Positions 51,954-61,819 of a stretch of DNA of 64,000 nucleotides are shown piece by piece. The position numbers and the translations under genes are program-made. The notes below the pieces were generated by a model. That model was not told where the DNA came from and made no database searches. It saw only the letters and a list, made by a program, of their open reading frames with translations. Positions within the stretch are counted from its first letter, which is position 1. Each line of letters begins with the position of its first letter. This DNA comes from Corynebacterium provencense (GTDB lineage: Bacteria; Actinomycetota; Actinomycetes; Mycobacteriales; Mycobacteriaceae): NCBI GenBank assembly GCA_900049755.1, contig LT160592.1, forward strand, positions 849,040 to 913,039, in the 5' to 3' direction.

Positions 51954-53270
51954 CTACGGTCTGCGGGCCGCGGCGGCAGCCTTCGCAGCAGGGACCAGTG
52001 CAGTCTCAATCCGGGCGAAGTCGTCGTCGGTGAGTGCGGTGGAGACGAACCAGGTCTCGAAGACGCTCGGCGGAGCGTACACCCCGGCGTCCAGCAGCGC
52101 GTGGAAGAACGGTGCGTAACGGAAGGTGTCCGCGGCCTGCATGTCGTCGAAGTTCCTCCCCCGACCTTCGGCGAAACGGACAGACAGCATCGACTCCGCC
52201 CGCTGGATGTGGTGGACCACCCCTTCCGCCGACAGTGCCGCGGAAATCAACGACGACAGCCTGTCCGCGTTCGCGTTCAGGGTCCGGTAGACACCCTCGT
52301 CGGCGAGCTGCAGTGACGCCAGCCCCGAAGCCATCGCCACCGGGTTCCCTGACAGGGTACCCGCCTGGTACACCGGCCCGACCGGAGCGAGCATGTCCAT
52401 GATCTCCGCCCGTCCACCGAAAGCAGCGGCGGGCATCCCGCCGGAGACGACCTTGCCGAAGGTCGTGAGGTCGCCTGCCACCCCGTCAACCCCGAACCAT
52501 CCCTGACGCGAGGTACGGAAACCGGTCATGACCTCGTCCACGATCAGAAGTGCCCCGTCAGAGTGCGCGATATCCCTCAGAGCTGCGTTGAATCCCGGGT
52601 CCGGACGGACCGACCCCATGTTCCCGGCGGACGCCTCGGTGATCACCGCGGCGAACTCGCCGGGATGCTCCGCGAAGGCGGCACGCACGGCGTCGAGGTC
52701 GTTGTAGGGCACGGCGACGGTCTCGGCGGCGGCCGCGGCGGTGATACCCGGCGAATCCGGCAGCCCCAGGGTCGCCACCCCGGAACCGGCCGAAACGAGA
52801 AGCGAATCGACATGTCCGTGGTAGCACCCGATGAACTTCAGGATCCGGTCACGACCGGTGTAGCCGCGGGCCAGACGGACGGCGGACATGGTCGCCTCGG
52901 TACCGGAGTTGACCATCCTGATCTTCTCCACGCTGGTCCTGCCGATGATCTCCTCGGCGAGGGCGATCTCCCCGAGGGTGGGCGCCCCGTAGGAGACACC
53001 CTTCGACACGGCCTCCTGCACCGCGTCAACCACGACCGGGTGGGCATGACCGTGGATCATCGGCCCCCAGGAACACACCAGGTCGACGTAGTCGTTGCCG
53101 TCGATGTCGGTGAGCCGGGACCCCGACGCCGAGGCAATGAACGGGGCGGTGCCCCCGACCGAGCCGAAGGCACGGACCGGGGAGTTGACACCCCCGGGGA
53201 TGACCCGACGCGCCTCCTGCATCGCTTCGGTGCTGGCCGCCAGATTCTTCTCGGTGTGTTCACTCATCAC
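51954..53270 (-). CDS. hemL: glutamate-1-semialdehyde 2,1-aminomutase
   Basis: Protein of 438 aa. Conserved segments are [42 protein letters not shown] and the PLP lysine in [18 protein letters not shown]. It makes 5-aminolevulinate for heme. GTG 53270 is chosen because TATGCT lies 7 nt before it; ATG 53267, one codon later, is the usual alternative. Confidence 0.96.
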   Translation of the reverse strand: MMSEHTEKNLAASTEAMQEARRVIPGGVNSPVRAFGSVGGTAPFIASASGSRLTDIDGNDYVDLVCSWGPMIHGHAHPVVVDAVQEAVSKGVSYGAPTLGEIALAEEIIGRTSVEKIRMVNSGTEATMSAVRLARGYTGRDRILKFIGCYHGHVDSLLVSAGSGVATLGLPDSPGITAAAAAETVAVPYNDLDAVRAAFAEHPGEFAAVITEASAGNMGSVRPDPGFNAALRDIAHSDGALLIVDEVMTGFRTSRQGWFGVDGVAGDLTTFGKVVSGGMPAAAFGGRAEIMDMLAPVGPVYQAGTLSGNPVAMASGLASLQLADEGVYRTLNANADRLSSLISAALSAEGVVHHIQRAESMLSVRFAEGRGRNFDDMQAADTFRYAPFFHALLDAGVYAPPSVFETWFVSTALTDDDFARIETALVPAAKAAAAARRP

Positions 53271-53277
53271 GTCGACC

Positions 53278-53283
53278 AGCATA
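53278..53283 (-). promoter_or_regulatory. leaderless -10 box of hemL
   Basis: TATGCT, 7-nt spacer, GTG 53270. Confidence 0.5.
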
Positions 53284-53387
53284 ACGCCGGCCGGTCGGGT
53301 TCCGCCCCCCGCAGGGCACCCCGCGGTATTCCGGGGACGCCCGGGGCTGCAGCTCCTGGTTCCGCTGTGTCTGTCCGCTGCAGCAGG

Positions 53388-56126
53388 CTACTCGGTCTGC
53401 CAGGGCAGAAGATTCTCACCTGCCCACGACCGGAACCTGACCCACCGGGGACGCCAGTCCGCGTTGACAGTCGTCCGTGTGGTGTAGTCACGGTGGGTGA
53501 TACGGGCGGAACGCCACTCGATCAACAGCGAAGACAGCAGCATCGGCACCGTGGCGACGAGGGGGTTGAGCAGTCCGGTGACGCTGAGCAGCAGGGCTGC
53601 GATGTTGTAGCCCCAGGACAGCCAGAGGTTCCAGTCGACGGTCGCCCGGACATGCCGGACAAGGTTGATGACCTCCGGGATCGCGGAGATGTCCTCCCTG
53701 ATGATGACGACGTCACTCTCCGCGTTGTCGATGCGGTCCGCCGACCCCATGAGCATGCCCACGTCGGCGACCCGGAGACAGTCGAGGACGTCCTGGTCAC
53801 CCACCATCGCCACCTTCGCCCCCTGGGCATGGACGCTGCGGACGGTCGCCGCCTTCCTCCCCGGGGCGATACCGGCGAGCACAGTGGAGATACCGATCAT
53901 GTCCGCCATGCGCCGGGCCACCGGGTAGGTGTCACGCGCGATCATGGTGGTCTCGATGTCCATCTCCTCGAGAGTCTCCACCGCGGCTGCGGCGTCCCCC
54001 TTGACCTGGTCGGACACGTTGATCACGCCCCGTGCCCGGTCCTTCCAGCTGACCACCAGCGGAGTTCCGCCGCTCACCGCGGCGTTGGCGAGAGCAGGGT
54101 CGGAGAGTTCCGACAGGTCCCGGGGACGCCACAGTGCGACCGGAAGGTGACGTGTGGCGGTCTCGCCGGTCTTCGGGTCCTTGACCGGAATCTCGACAGT
54201 GGAGGTGAACGACCCGAACTCGTCGACGACGACCGGTCCGGTCTCCAGCCAGTGTGGTACCGAGTCTCCCCCGGTGCCCGCGTCGCGTGCCTCCCTGTCA
54301 GCCCGGACGATCGCCCGCGACACCGCGTGGTTCGATTCCAGCGACAGTGCCCCGGCAACACGGAGCACCAGCTCAGGGTTCTCCCCCTTCGCCGCGGTGA
54401 TACCGGTCACGGTCATAGGCCCGTGCGTGAGAGTTCCGTTGCGGTTGAAGATGACCGTGTCGACGTCCGCGAGCTGGTGGATGGTGTTCGCGTTGCGCAG
54501 CAGGGTTCCCCCCGCCGCCGCACGCGCCAGGCCGAGGCGCAGGGCCAGCGTCGTGGACACCGCGAGAGCCAGCGGGGCCACAGAGATCAGCACCGCAAGT
54601 GCTGCAGCGACGGCCGAGGCCGGGGAGTCGGTGACGAGGAGCCAGACGGCGGCGGCGCCCACGGCGACGACAACCGCCCAGGGGACGAGCAGTGACGCCG
54701 ACCTGGTGGCGAGCTGGTCGAGGCGGTTCTCGTCACGCTCGGCCGCGGCGATCCACCTGTTGACTGCGGCGAGGCGGGTCCGCGACCCGGTACGTTCCAC
54801 CCGGATCTTCAGGGTGTCACCGCAGTTACGTGCACCGGCGTACACGGGTGAGTTCACCGTGACCTCGATCCGGCGGTCGCGCCCTCCGAACGGCCCGGCG
54901 TCCACCATCGCCCGGCCTCCGACCACCTCTCCGTCTGAGGGGACTATTCCACCCGGGGGGACGAGAATGTCGTCGCCCACCCGGATCTCGCCGACGGTGA
55001 TGGCCGACTTGACCGGCTTGCCACGGCGGTCGTTGCGGACCACGGTGACGGTGTCCGAACCGGGCAGTCTGAGAGTCCCCAGGGCCAGTGAGGACCTGAG
55101 ACGTGTCCGCCGGGAGGCCAGTCGTCCGAGCAGGAGCAGGATCGTCACACCGCAGGCGACGTCGAGGAAGACGGACCCGTTACCCGAGTCGTGGTAACCC
55201 GCCGTCCAGCCGGGGCTGTTCCGCCATCCCGCGTCCCCTACATCGCTGACCAGCATCGTCACCAGCGAGTAGATGAAGGACACCAGGATCGCCACCGATG
55301 ACGCCGTGTCCAGGGCGGACATGCCCCGGCGCAGGCCGGCGAGCATGGCGCGGTGGAAGGGCCAGGCGCACCAGGTGACCACGGGAAGCGACAGTGCCAG
55401 GCAGAGCCACTGCCAGCGGTCGAACTGCCAGCCCGGCATATGCTGCAGCACCACGACCGGCAGCCCCAGCACAACAGCCACAATGAGCCGGGGGATGGTG
55501 ATGAGGTCCCGGGCCGTGTACAGGACCTCCGTCGCCGCAGAAGACTGAGAGCCTCCGGTACCGGCACCGTACCCGCGTCTGCGCAGGCGCTTCTCACGCC
55601 GGATGTCGGCGTAGGTGGTGGCGTGGCGCTCCCTCTCCTGAAAACTCCGGGGGCGCTGACGGGAACGCCGGGCGCGCCGCATCCGGCGCCGACGTTCACT
55701 GATGTTCAGCCGCTCCGCACGACGGCGCAGGGACGCCGTGGTCAGCCAGGCGTCCACCCCCATACCCGCCATGAGGTCACGCAGCACGTCGGGGGAAAGA
55801 TCGTCGGGGGCGGTGACCCAGGCCATCGACGTGGAGTACACCACCCGGGCCTGTACCCCGGGCACGGCACAGAGCGCCGCCTCCACCTGTCCTGCCTCCA
55901 CCGCGGACTCCAGTCCGGACAGATGCCAGGTGAACGACGTCAGGGGGCCGGCGGATTCCGGGGCGTCGTCCGCCCGGTCCTCTGCACCGGAGCCGCTGTG
56001 ACGGTCGAGCAGGCCAGCCGCCCGGGCCGCGTCACGAGCCTCCTCGATCGCCCGGGAGGCCGCGGAGACCTGACCGGTACCCCGGTGTCCGCCGTGGACC
56101 TCCCGGTGCTCGTTGCCGCCGGTCAC
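53388..56126 (-). CDS. P-type ATPase-like membrane protein lacking catalytic motifs
   Basis: Protein of 912 aa from GTG 56126, overlapping the upstream gene by 4 bp. Layout: an HMA-like domain without CxxC (about 63-130), a basic linker, paired helices, an actuator-like domain, helices, and a P/N-like domain followed by two C-terminal helices. The family motifs are altered: the phosphorylation site DKTGT reads NRNGT (Asn561), CPx reads APL, HP reads NHA, GDGxND reads GDQDVLD and TGE is absent. It is therefore unlikely to pump ions by the normal cycle. The frame is intact, which suggests a conserved non-catalytic role in the heme locus. Confidence 0.85.
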   Translation of the reverse strand: MTGGNEHREVHGGHRGTGQVSAASRAIEEARDAARAAGLLDRHSGSGAEDRADDAPESAGPLTSFTWHLSGLESAVEAGQVEAALCAVPGVQARVVYSTSMAWVTAPDDLSPDVLRDLMAGMGVDAWLTTASLRRRAERLNISERRRRMRRARRSRQRPRSFQERERHATTYADIRREKRLRRRGYGAGTGGSQSSAATEVLYTARDLITIPRLIVAVVLGLPVVVLQHMPGWQFDRWQWLCLALSLPVVTWCAWPFHRAMLAGLRRGMSALDTASSVAILVSFIYSLVTMLVSDVGDAGWRNSPGWTAGYHDSGNGSVFLDVACGVTILLLLGRLASRRTRLRSSLALGTLRLPGSDTVTVVRNDRRGKPVKSAITVGEIRVGDDILVPPGGIVPSDGEVVGGRAMVDAGPFGGRDRRIEVTVNSPVYAGARNCGDTLKIRVERTGSRTRLAAVNRWIAAAERDENRLDQLATRSASLLVPWAVVVAVGAAAVWLLVTDSPASAVAAALAVLISVAPLALAVSTTLALRLGLARAAAGGTLLRNANTIHQLADVDTVIFNRNGTLTHGPMTVTGITAAKGENPELVLRVAGALSLESNHAVSRAIVRADREARDAGTGGDSVPHWLETGPVVVDEFGSFTSTVEIPVKDPKTGETATRHLPVALWRPRDLSELSDPALANAAVSGGTPLVVSWKDRARGVINVSDQVKGDAAAAVETLEEMDIETTMIARDTYPVARRMADMIGISTVLAGIAPGRKAATVRSVHAQGAKVAMVGDQDVLDCLRVADVGMLMGSADRIDNAESDVVIIREDISAIPEVINLVRHVRATVDWNLWLSWGYNIAALLLSVTGLLNPLVATVPMLLSSLLIEWRSARITHRDYTTRTTVNADWRPRWVRFRSWAGENLLPWQTE

Positions 56127-56581
56127 GACGTCCCCCTCCCCGGTCGGAAGTGGAAACGCACGGCCGGTCGGTACACCGCGAGCACAGCTCCGGCGAGAAT
56201 GAACGCCAGCAACGGCTGCACCGGTCCACCTATGCCCAACGCCCAGATTCCGAGCGCGGTGAGTGCCGCGACGCCGGCGGCCACCGCGGTGACCGTCCGT
56301 CGTCGCGGATCCCCCAGGAGCAGTCCCGGGCTCGCGACACTGAGAACCACCGCTGCCAGGATCTCGATGCCTCCCGTCCACCGCAGGGCGGTCACCACGG
56401 CGTCGATGACCCGCCGCTGTTCCGGACCCGGGTCCGTGGGAGGCTCGGCGGTCCACATCAGTATCCCGCTGAGCAGCAGACCGACGGCGCCGAGGACGAC
56501 GAGGACGAATCCGGTGCGGACCAGACGCGGAGCCTTCCGCCACGGCCCTGCCGCCTGCGAGGCGGGCTGTGTGGTGGACAC
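56123..56581 (-). CDS. four-helix membrane protein upstream of the ATPase-like gene
   Basis: Protein of 152 aa from GTG 56581. Four hydrophobic helices (about 22-43, 71-88, 96-114, 119-137) and a basic C-terminus, no known domain. It overlaps the ATPase-like gene by 4 bp and follows the next gene by 2 bp, so all three are one operon. Confidence 0.78.
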   Translation of the reverse strand: MSTTQPASQAAGPWRKAPRLVRTGFVLVVLGAVGLLLSGILMWTAEPPTDPGPEQRRVIDAVVTALRWTGGIEILAAVVLSVASPGLLLGDPRRRTVTAVAAGVAALTALGIWALGIGGPVQPLLAFILAGAVLAVYRPAVRFHFRPGRGTS

Positions 56582-56583
56582 TG

Positions 56584-57366
56584 TCAGCGCCCCTTCCTTC
56601 CGGAACCGCCGGAGGTGCCGTCACCGTCGTCGCGACGGTCCCGCCGACTGTTCTTCCGCTCTTCCTGGCGCTGTTTCCTCAGGTCAGCCGACCTTCGGTC
56701 GAGTGCAGCGGTGAACTCGGCCAGCTCTTTCTCCCCCGGCAGACCGAACCAGTCACGGTTCTCGGGCCGGGACATCAGCCACCAGCCGACGGGCGCGAGA
56801 ACTCCCGAGACAATGGTCCCCGCCCCGATCAGCACGATGAGTACCACCGACCCTGTCTCCGGTGCTCCGGCGAAAGTCTGCATGAGTGCGGTCATCGCCA
56901 GGTAGACCGAACCCAGGCTGAGGAAGAGCCGGGACCGGTAGCCGCCGCGCCCGGCACGCGAGATCAGCCACACGCAGACCACGACGGACAGCAGGGTCAG
57001 CAGGAACTGGGCGACCGCGTAGCCGGTCACCAGTTCGCCGACGGTGACTCCCGCGGGAAGTTCCATGTCCCGGGTCTGCAGGGTGACCTGGCGGTTCAGT
57101 GCACGCCGGTCGGTGAGGTTCAGTACCAGCTGCAGGATTCCGGTGAGAAGCTGCAGCCCTGAGACGGCGTACCAGATCTTCACGCCGTCACGCACCTGCT
57201 CCGGGGCGTCCTTCACTGACGGGGCAAGGCCGTCGGGACGTCCGATCTTCGGCGGTTCGGGCATCCCGCCAGGACCGGGCCGGCCCGCCGGGTAACCGGG
57301 GAACCCGGGGGGACCGGCCGGCGGCGGGGGGTCGGTTCGTCGCGGGGAACTGTGGGGTGCGTTCAT
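56584..57366 (-). CDS. membrane protein with proline-rich N-terminus
   Basis: Protein of 260 aa from ATG 57366, with GGAG 6 nt upstream. Residues 1-45 are Pro/Gly rich; helices lie at about 66-83, 107-133, 146-164 and 172-194. The tail is very charged (RKQRQEERKNSRRDRRDD). No recognised family. It lies 81 bp after hemB and heads the three-gene membrane group. Confidence 0.78.
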   Translation of the reverse strand: MNAPHSSPRRTDPPPPAGPPGFPGYPAGRPGPGGMPEPPKIGRPDGLAPSVKDAPEQVRDGVKIWYAVSGLQLLTGILQLVLNLTDRRALNRQVTLQTRDMELPAGVTVGELVTGYAVAQFLLTLLSVVVCVWLISRAGRGGYRSRLFLSLGSVYLAMTALMQTFAGAPETGSVVLIVLIGAGTIVSGVLAPVGWWLMSRPENRDWFGLPGEKELAEFTAALDRRSADLRKQRQEERKNSRRDRRDDGDGTSGGSGRKGR

Positions 57367-57447
57367 GTCGGTCTCCAGCCTAGCCGTAGCACGGACGTCC
57401 CGCGTCGCCACCGGTGTCTGCACGGCGGACGGTCCCCGGGGACGGTC

Positions 57448-58548
57448 CTACCCCTTGAGCAGTCGGGCGGCCTCTGTGGCCCAGTAGGTCAGGATGATGT
57501 CCGCACCGGCCCGACGGATCCCCGTGAGTGAATCGAGGATCGCCGGTTCACGGGCGATCCACCCGTTGTCGGCCGCCGCGGTGATCATCGCGTACTCGCC
57601 GGAGACCTGGTACGCCGCGACAGGGACCGTCGAGTGGTCGGCAACCTGACGCAGTACATCGAGGTACGGCATGGCAGGCTTCACCATCACCATGTCCGCG
57701 CCCTCACTGATGTCGAGGTCGACCTCCATGAGCGCTTCACGGGCATTGCGCGGATCCTGCTGGTAGGTCTTCCTGTCGCCCTGCAGCGTCGACTGGACGG
57801 CCTCGCGGAAGGGACCGTAGAAAGCTCCGGCGTACTTCGCGGAGTAGGCGAGGATGCTGACGTCGCTGAATCCTTCGGCGTCGAGGGCGGCGCGGACCAC
57901 CCGGATCTGACCGTCCATCATCCCGGACGGGCTGACGACGTGCGCGCCGGCGCGGGCCTGGCTCACCGCCATGGCCGCGTAGAGCGGAAGCGTGGCGTCA
58001 TTGTCCACCACCGTGTTGCCGTGGCTGTCGGTGGCCAGGACACCGCAGTGACCGTGGTCGGTGAACTCGTCGAGACAGGTGTCCGCGATGACGAGGAGGT
58101 CGTCGCCGAACTCCCGGCGCAGAGCCGCCACACCCCTGTTGAGGATCCCGTCGGACGCCCAGGCCTGCGACCCCGTGGCGTCCTTGTGCCCGGGGGCGGG
58201 GACGCCGAAGACGTCCAGAGCCCCGACGCCCGCGGCCACCGCCTCCTCCGCCGCCCTGAGAAGGGACGCCTCGGTGTGCTGGTACACGCCGGGCATGGAA
58301 CTTATCTCCCGGGGGGAGTCGATACCCTCGGCGATGAACACCGGGAGGACGAACTGGGCCGGGTCGAGGTGCGTCTCAGCGACGAAATCGCGCATCACCC
58401 GGCTGGAACGCAGGCGGCGGGGGCGGCGCACCGGTGCAGGTACGCCGTAGGTGTCGGTCGGGGTAGTGCCGGGCAGTGCCCCGAAAACTTCTCCGGGAAC
58501 GTCTCCGGAGCCGGAACCGGCAACGGACGTGGTCGAGAACTCAGTCAT
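57448..58548 (-). CDS. hemB: delta-aminolevulinic acid dehydratase (porphobilinogen synthase)
   Basis: Protein of 366 aa. The metal-site [16 protein letters not shown] and the two active lysines in [15 protein letters not shown] and [14 protein letters not shown] are present. ATG 58548 is chosen because TACCAT lies 7 nt upstream (leaderless). The reading frame continues upstream without a stop into cobA-hemD, because of an 11-bp duplication there, but the leaderless start argues that HemB is a separate protein. Confidence 0.96.
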   Translation of the reverse strand: MTEFSTTSVAGSGSGDVPGEVFGALPGTTPTDTYGVPAPVRRPRRLRSSRVMRDFVAETHLDPAQFVLPVFIAEGIDSPREISSMPGVYQHTEASLLRAAEEAVAAGVGALDVFGVPAPGHKDATGSQAWASDGILNRGVAALRREFGDDLLVIADTCLDEFTDHGHCGVLATDSHGNTVVDNDATLPLYAAMAVSQARAGAHVVSPSGMMDGQIRVVRAALDAEGFSDVSILAYSAKYAGAFYGPFREAVQSTLQGDRKTYQQDPRNAREALMEVDLDISEGADMVMVKPAMPYLDVLRQVADHSTVPVAAYQVSGEYAMITAAADNGWIAREPAILDSLTGIRRAGADIILTYWATEAARLLKG

Positions 58549-58555
58549 GGTGCCG

Positions 58556-58561
58556 ATGGTA
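58556..58561 (-). promoter_or_regulatory. leaderless -10 box of hemB
   Basis: TACCAT, 7-nt spacer, ATG 58548. Confidence 0.6.
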
Positions 58562-58655
58562 CGCCCGGGGTCCGGGTCGGGACTCGGGTCACTGACCGTT
58601 GTGCGGCGTGCGCCGGCGACGACGCCGCTTACGCGGGGGCGGCAGCTGATCGGCC

Positions 58656-58677
58656 GCGCGCAGGGCGCGCGCAGGGC
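58656..58677. repeat. 11-bp tandem duplication near the hemD 3' end
   Basis: GCGCGCAGGGC occurs twice in direct contact (58656-58666 and 58667-58677). One copy restores the expected HemD C-terminus and stop. Confidence 0.85.
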
Positions 58678-60107
58678 CGCGACGTGCTCGGCCAGGGCAT
58701 CGACCAGTTCCGGTACTCCGGCGACCTCAGGCATCACGTCGACCCGCAGTCCGTGCTCCTCGGCGGTCCTCGCGGCCACCGGTCCGATGCAGGCGATGAT
58801 CGTCCTGGTGTGCGGCTTGCCGGCGATACCGACGAGGTTCTTCACCGTCGACGAGGAGGTGAAGCACACCGCGTCGAAACCACCGGACTTGATCATGTCG
58901 CGGATCTCCTGACTTGGCGGGGCGGCACGCACCGTGCGGTATGCCACCACGTCCTCGACGGACCAGCCGAGGTCGATGAGACCGTCGACGAGGGTGTCCG
59001 TGGCGATGTCCGCGCGGGGAAGCAGGACCCGGTCCACGGGGTCGAGGTCGGCATCGTAGGGAGGGAAGACGTCGACGAGCCCGGCGGCGTTGCGGGCGTT
59101 GGCCCTGGGCAGCAGTTCGGGGGTGATCCCGAGGTCGCGGACCGCCTGGGCGGTCTTCTCACCGACCGCGGCGACAGACACCCCTGCCAGGGCCCTGGCG
59201 TCCAGGCCGAACTCGCGGAGCTTCTCCCACACGGCCTTCACCGCGTTGACGGAGGTGAAGACGATCCACTGGTAACGTCCGTCGACCAGTCCCTTGACCG
59301 CCCGCTCCATCTGGGCCGGACTGCGGGGCGGTTCCATGGAGATCGTCGGGACCTCGATGGGGATCGCACCGTGGGAGGCCAGCCGGGTGCTCATCGGCCC
59401 GGCCTGCGCCTTCGCGCGAGGCACCAGGACATTCCACCCGTACAGGGCCCGGTTCTCCCACCACGAGTACTTCGATCTGCCGGATGCAGCGGTCCCGAGG
59501 GTGACGACGAGTTCCTCAGGCATCTCCCCCTCCTTGGCCAGCGGTCCGGAGGCGGCGACGACGGACTTGAGGGTGTCGAGGGTGACGTCCCAGGATTTCT
59601 GGCGCCGGGTGGTGGCGTGCACCGTGACGGTGGCCGGGGTGGTTCCGGGTACCCCGTGCCCTTTCAGCTCCCGGGCCACGGGGGCCAGGTCGGTGGGGAC
59701 AACAGTGACGATCAGCGGTTTCGGTGCGGCGGCGACGGCTGCCCAGTCCACTCCCGTGAGACCGCCGCGGAGATCTACGGCGGTGTAGCCGTCACCGGTG
59801 GGGATGCCGTTGTACGCGGGCAGGGCGGAGGCTCCGGTCATTCCCGGGATGACCTCGAACTCGGCGCCCAGCGCGGCCACCTCCCTCAGTTCGCGGAGGA
59901 CGGCCGGGTTGTCGACGGGGTTACCTGCGACGAGCCGCACCACATTCTCCCCGTTGCGCACCCTGGCGACCATGTCCGCCGCCAGGGCGTGCGCACCGAC
60001 ATCCGGGACGGTGAGGTCCGGACCGTTGCAGCCGCTGCGTGAGGCGGGGACGTCCGGAAGCGTGGCGGTCGTCGGTTCTCCGGCGGCGGAGGACGCGACG
60101 GCCTGTT

Positions 60108-60295
60108 CCGGTGCGGGTCCGGTGGCCGACCCGGTGGCCGACCTGATGGGTATTAGAGACAGGGGGCGGGGCGGGGGGCGGCGCAGGGACGGAAACGCGC
60201 AGCCCCCCGGCGGGAAGCAGGGGGGGGGGGGGGGGGCACGGGGGCGGGGAGGCCGAGGGCCGGTGCGGGTCCGGTGGCCGACCCGGTGGCCGACC
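60108..60295. repeat. 36-bp direct repeat around an adapter-like insert in hemD
   Basis: The same 36 bp (from CCGGTGCGGGTCC to GGTGGCCGACC) is at 60108-60143 and 60260-60295. Between them, 60144-60162 matches the Tn5 mosaic end at 16 of 19 bases, followed by G-rich junk with an uninterrupted run of 16 G (60221-60236). Confidence 0.88.
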
Positions 60296-60757
60296 CTGTG
60301 CCAGTGCCGGCGCCGGCATCAGGCCCGGTCACCACGCCGGATCCGGGGGCGGTGAGCACGATCTCCGCGGCAGTGAGTGCCGTGGGGCGGGGAGGACGCC
60401 GACGACTGCCGGACTCCTTCGCCGCCTCGGCTTCTGCACGCCACTGTTTCTCCGCCCGCTCACGCTTCTCGGCGGACACGGGTTCGGCGGCGGCGATGAG
60501 GGTGCGGACGGACTCGGGTACAGCTGGATCGACCCACGCATGCACCGTGTGCTCGAGGATTTCGCGGGCCCGCACGGTCAGGAGTTCAGGGTTGCCCGGA
60601 CCGGCGCCGACGAAGAGCACTCGTCCGTTTCCGTGGGCATTACCGGCAGAGGTCATCGGGGTCTTTCTCGTTGGAGCTCCCGGACCGGACGGCTGTTCCG
60701 GCCGGTGGGAAAGGGAAGATGGGGGTTGCGGGGAGGCGGGTCGTCGGTCGGCGGGGG

Positions 60758-61819
60758 TCACAACGGCCCGGCTGTGGCGATCACTGAGGCTGCCCCCGCC
60801 TCAAGTAGTCGGGTGCCGAGTGTCCTGCCCAGTTCTGCCGCGGCATGCTGCGGGTCAGGGTGAACCACGCCCTCCCCGGCGTCTGTGCCGTCGTCCTCAC
60901 CGCCACCGTGAGCATCTCCGGGGCCTGCGCCGGTGGCGTCCACCGGGCCGGAGATCGTACGGACCAGGCTGGTGGACCCGTCCAGGGCGAACACTCCGGC
61001 CTGCAGGGTCAGGACGCCGTCCTCCAGGGTGGAGAAGGCACCCACCGGGGCGGTGCACCCCGCCTCGAGGGTGGCCAGCACCGCTCTCTCGGCGACGGCC
61101 CTGGCGTGGGACACCGGGTCGTCGAGGTGGCGGACCGCCTCAACTGCGGCGGCGTCGTCTGCCCGTACCTCCACGCACAGTGCGCCCTGTGCGGGCGCCG
61201 GCATGATGTCGGTGACGGAGACGGTCTCGGCCGCGCGGTCCAGACGCCCGACCCGCTCCAGTCCGGCGCGGGCGAGAACGACGGCCGCGAGATCCTCCGG
61301 ACCGTCGCCGACCCGGCTCATCCGGGTGTCGATGTTTCCGCGCAGTCCCACGCATTCCACGTCCGGGCGCAGTGCACGGATCTGTGACACCCTCCGGGGT
61401 GCCCCGGTGCCTACCCTGGCTCCCCGGGGCAGTTCCCGCAGCGTCAGGTCACCGTTGCTGACGAGAACCTCCCGCGGGTCGACCCGGGGCGGGACGACGG
61501 CGATGAAGCGGGGGTCAGGAGCGGTGGGCAGGTCCTTGAACGAGTGGACTGCGACGTCGCACTCTCCCGCCGCCAGCGCGTTACGCAGGGTTTCGGTGAA
61601 CACACCGACGCCGATGCGGGCGACAGGTGTCTGTGCTTTCTGGGAGGCGTCTCCCGGGGTGTGAACGAAGTGGAGTTCGGCGGGTGTTCCCCGGTCGATC
61701 AGGGCGTCCCGCACTGTTCCCGCCTGCGTGGAGGCGAGGGTCGACGCCCGGGTACCGACGAGGAAGGTGCGCCCGGCGGAACGGCCGGGACGGGGCCCGG
61801 TCAGGTTGCCGGCGGTCAT
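60758..61819 (-). CDS. hemC: hydroxymethylbilane synthase
   Basis: Protein of 353 aa. [27 protein letters not shown] and the cofactor-binding cysteine in [15 protein letters not shown] are intact. A non-conserved acidic insert (about 300-325) lies in the C-terminal domain. It polymerises porphobilinogen. The start overlaps the hemA stop by 4 bp. Confidence 0.96.
   Translation of the reverse strand: MTAGNLTGPRPGRSAGRTFLVGTRASTLASTQAGTVRDALIDRGTPAELHFVHTPGDASQKAQTPVARIGVGVFTETLRNALAAGECDVAVHSFKDLPTAPDPRFIAVVPPRVDPREVLVSNGDLTLRELPRGARVGTGAPRRVSQIRALRPDVECVGLRGNIDTRMSRVGDGPEDLAAVVLARAGLERVGRLDRAAETVSVTDIMPAPAQGALCVEVRADDAAAVEAVRHLDDPVSHARAVAERAVLATLEAGCTAPVGAFSTLEDGVLTLQAGVFALDGSTSLVRTISGPVDATGAGPGDAHGGGEDDGTDAGEGVVHPDPQHAAAELGRTLGTRLLEAGAASVIATAGPL

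Larger units (their letters stand above)
58589..60656 (-). pseudogene. hemD: uroporphyrinogen-III C-methyltransferase/synthase (CobA-HemD), disrupted twice
   Basis: The N-terminal part from ATG 60656 (RVLFVGAGPGNPELLTVRA, a methyltransferase start) and the rest ([20 protein letters not shown], then the HemD part [17 protein letters not shown] and [20 protein letters not shown]-type sequence) are separated by a 152-bp insert at 60144-60295, whose removal restores frame. Near the 3' end an 11-bp tandem duplication (58656-58677) shifts the frame. Without it, the protein ends in a basic tail ([12 protein letters not shown]) at TGA 58589. The layout matches the fused M. tuberculosis HemD/CysG. It makes uroporphyrinogen III, and the N-terminal half may methylate it to precorrin-2. 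Confidence 0.9.

Noticed and set aside
57448-59973. A single 841-codon HemD-HemB fusion enzyme
   Set aside because: The continuous frame depends on an 11-bp tandem duplication. One copy gives the expected HemD stop at 58589, and hemB has its own leaderless promoter and start at 58548.
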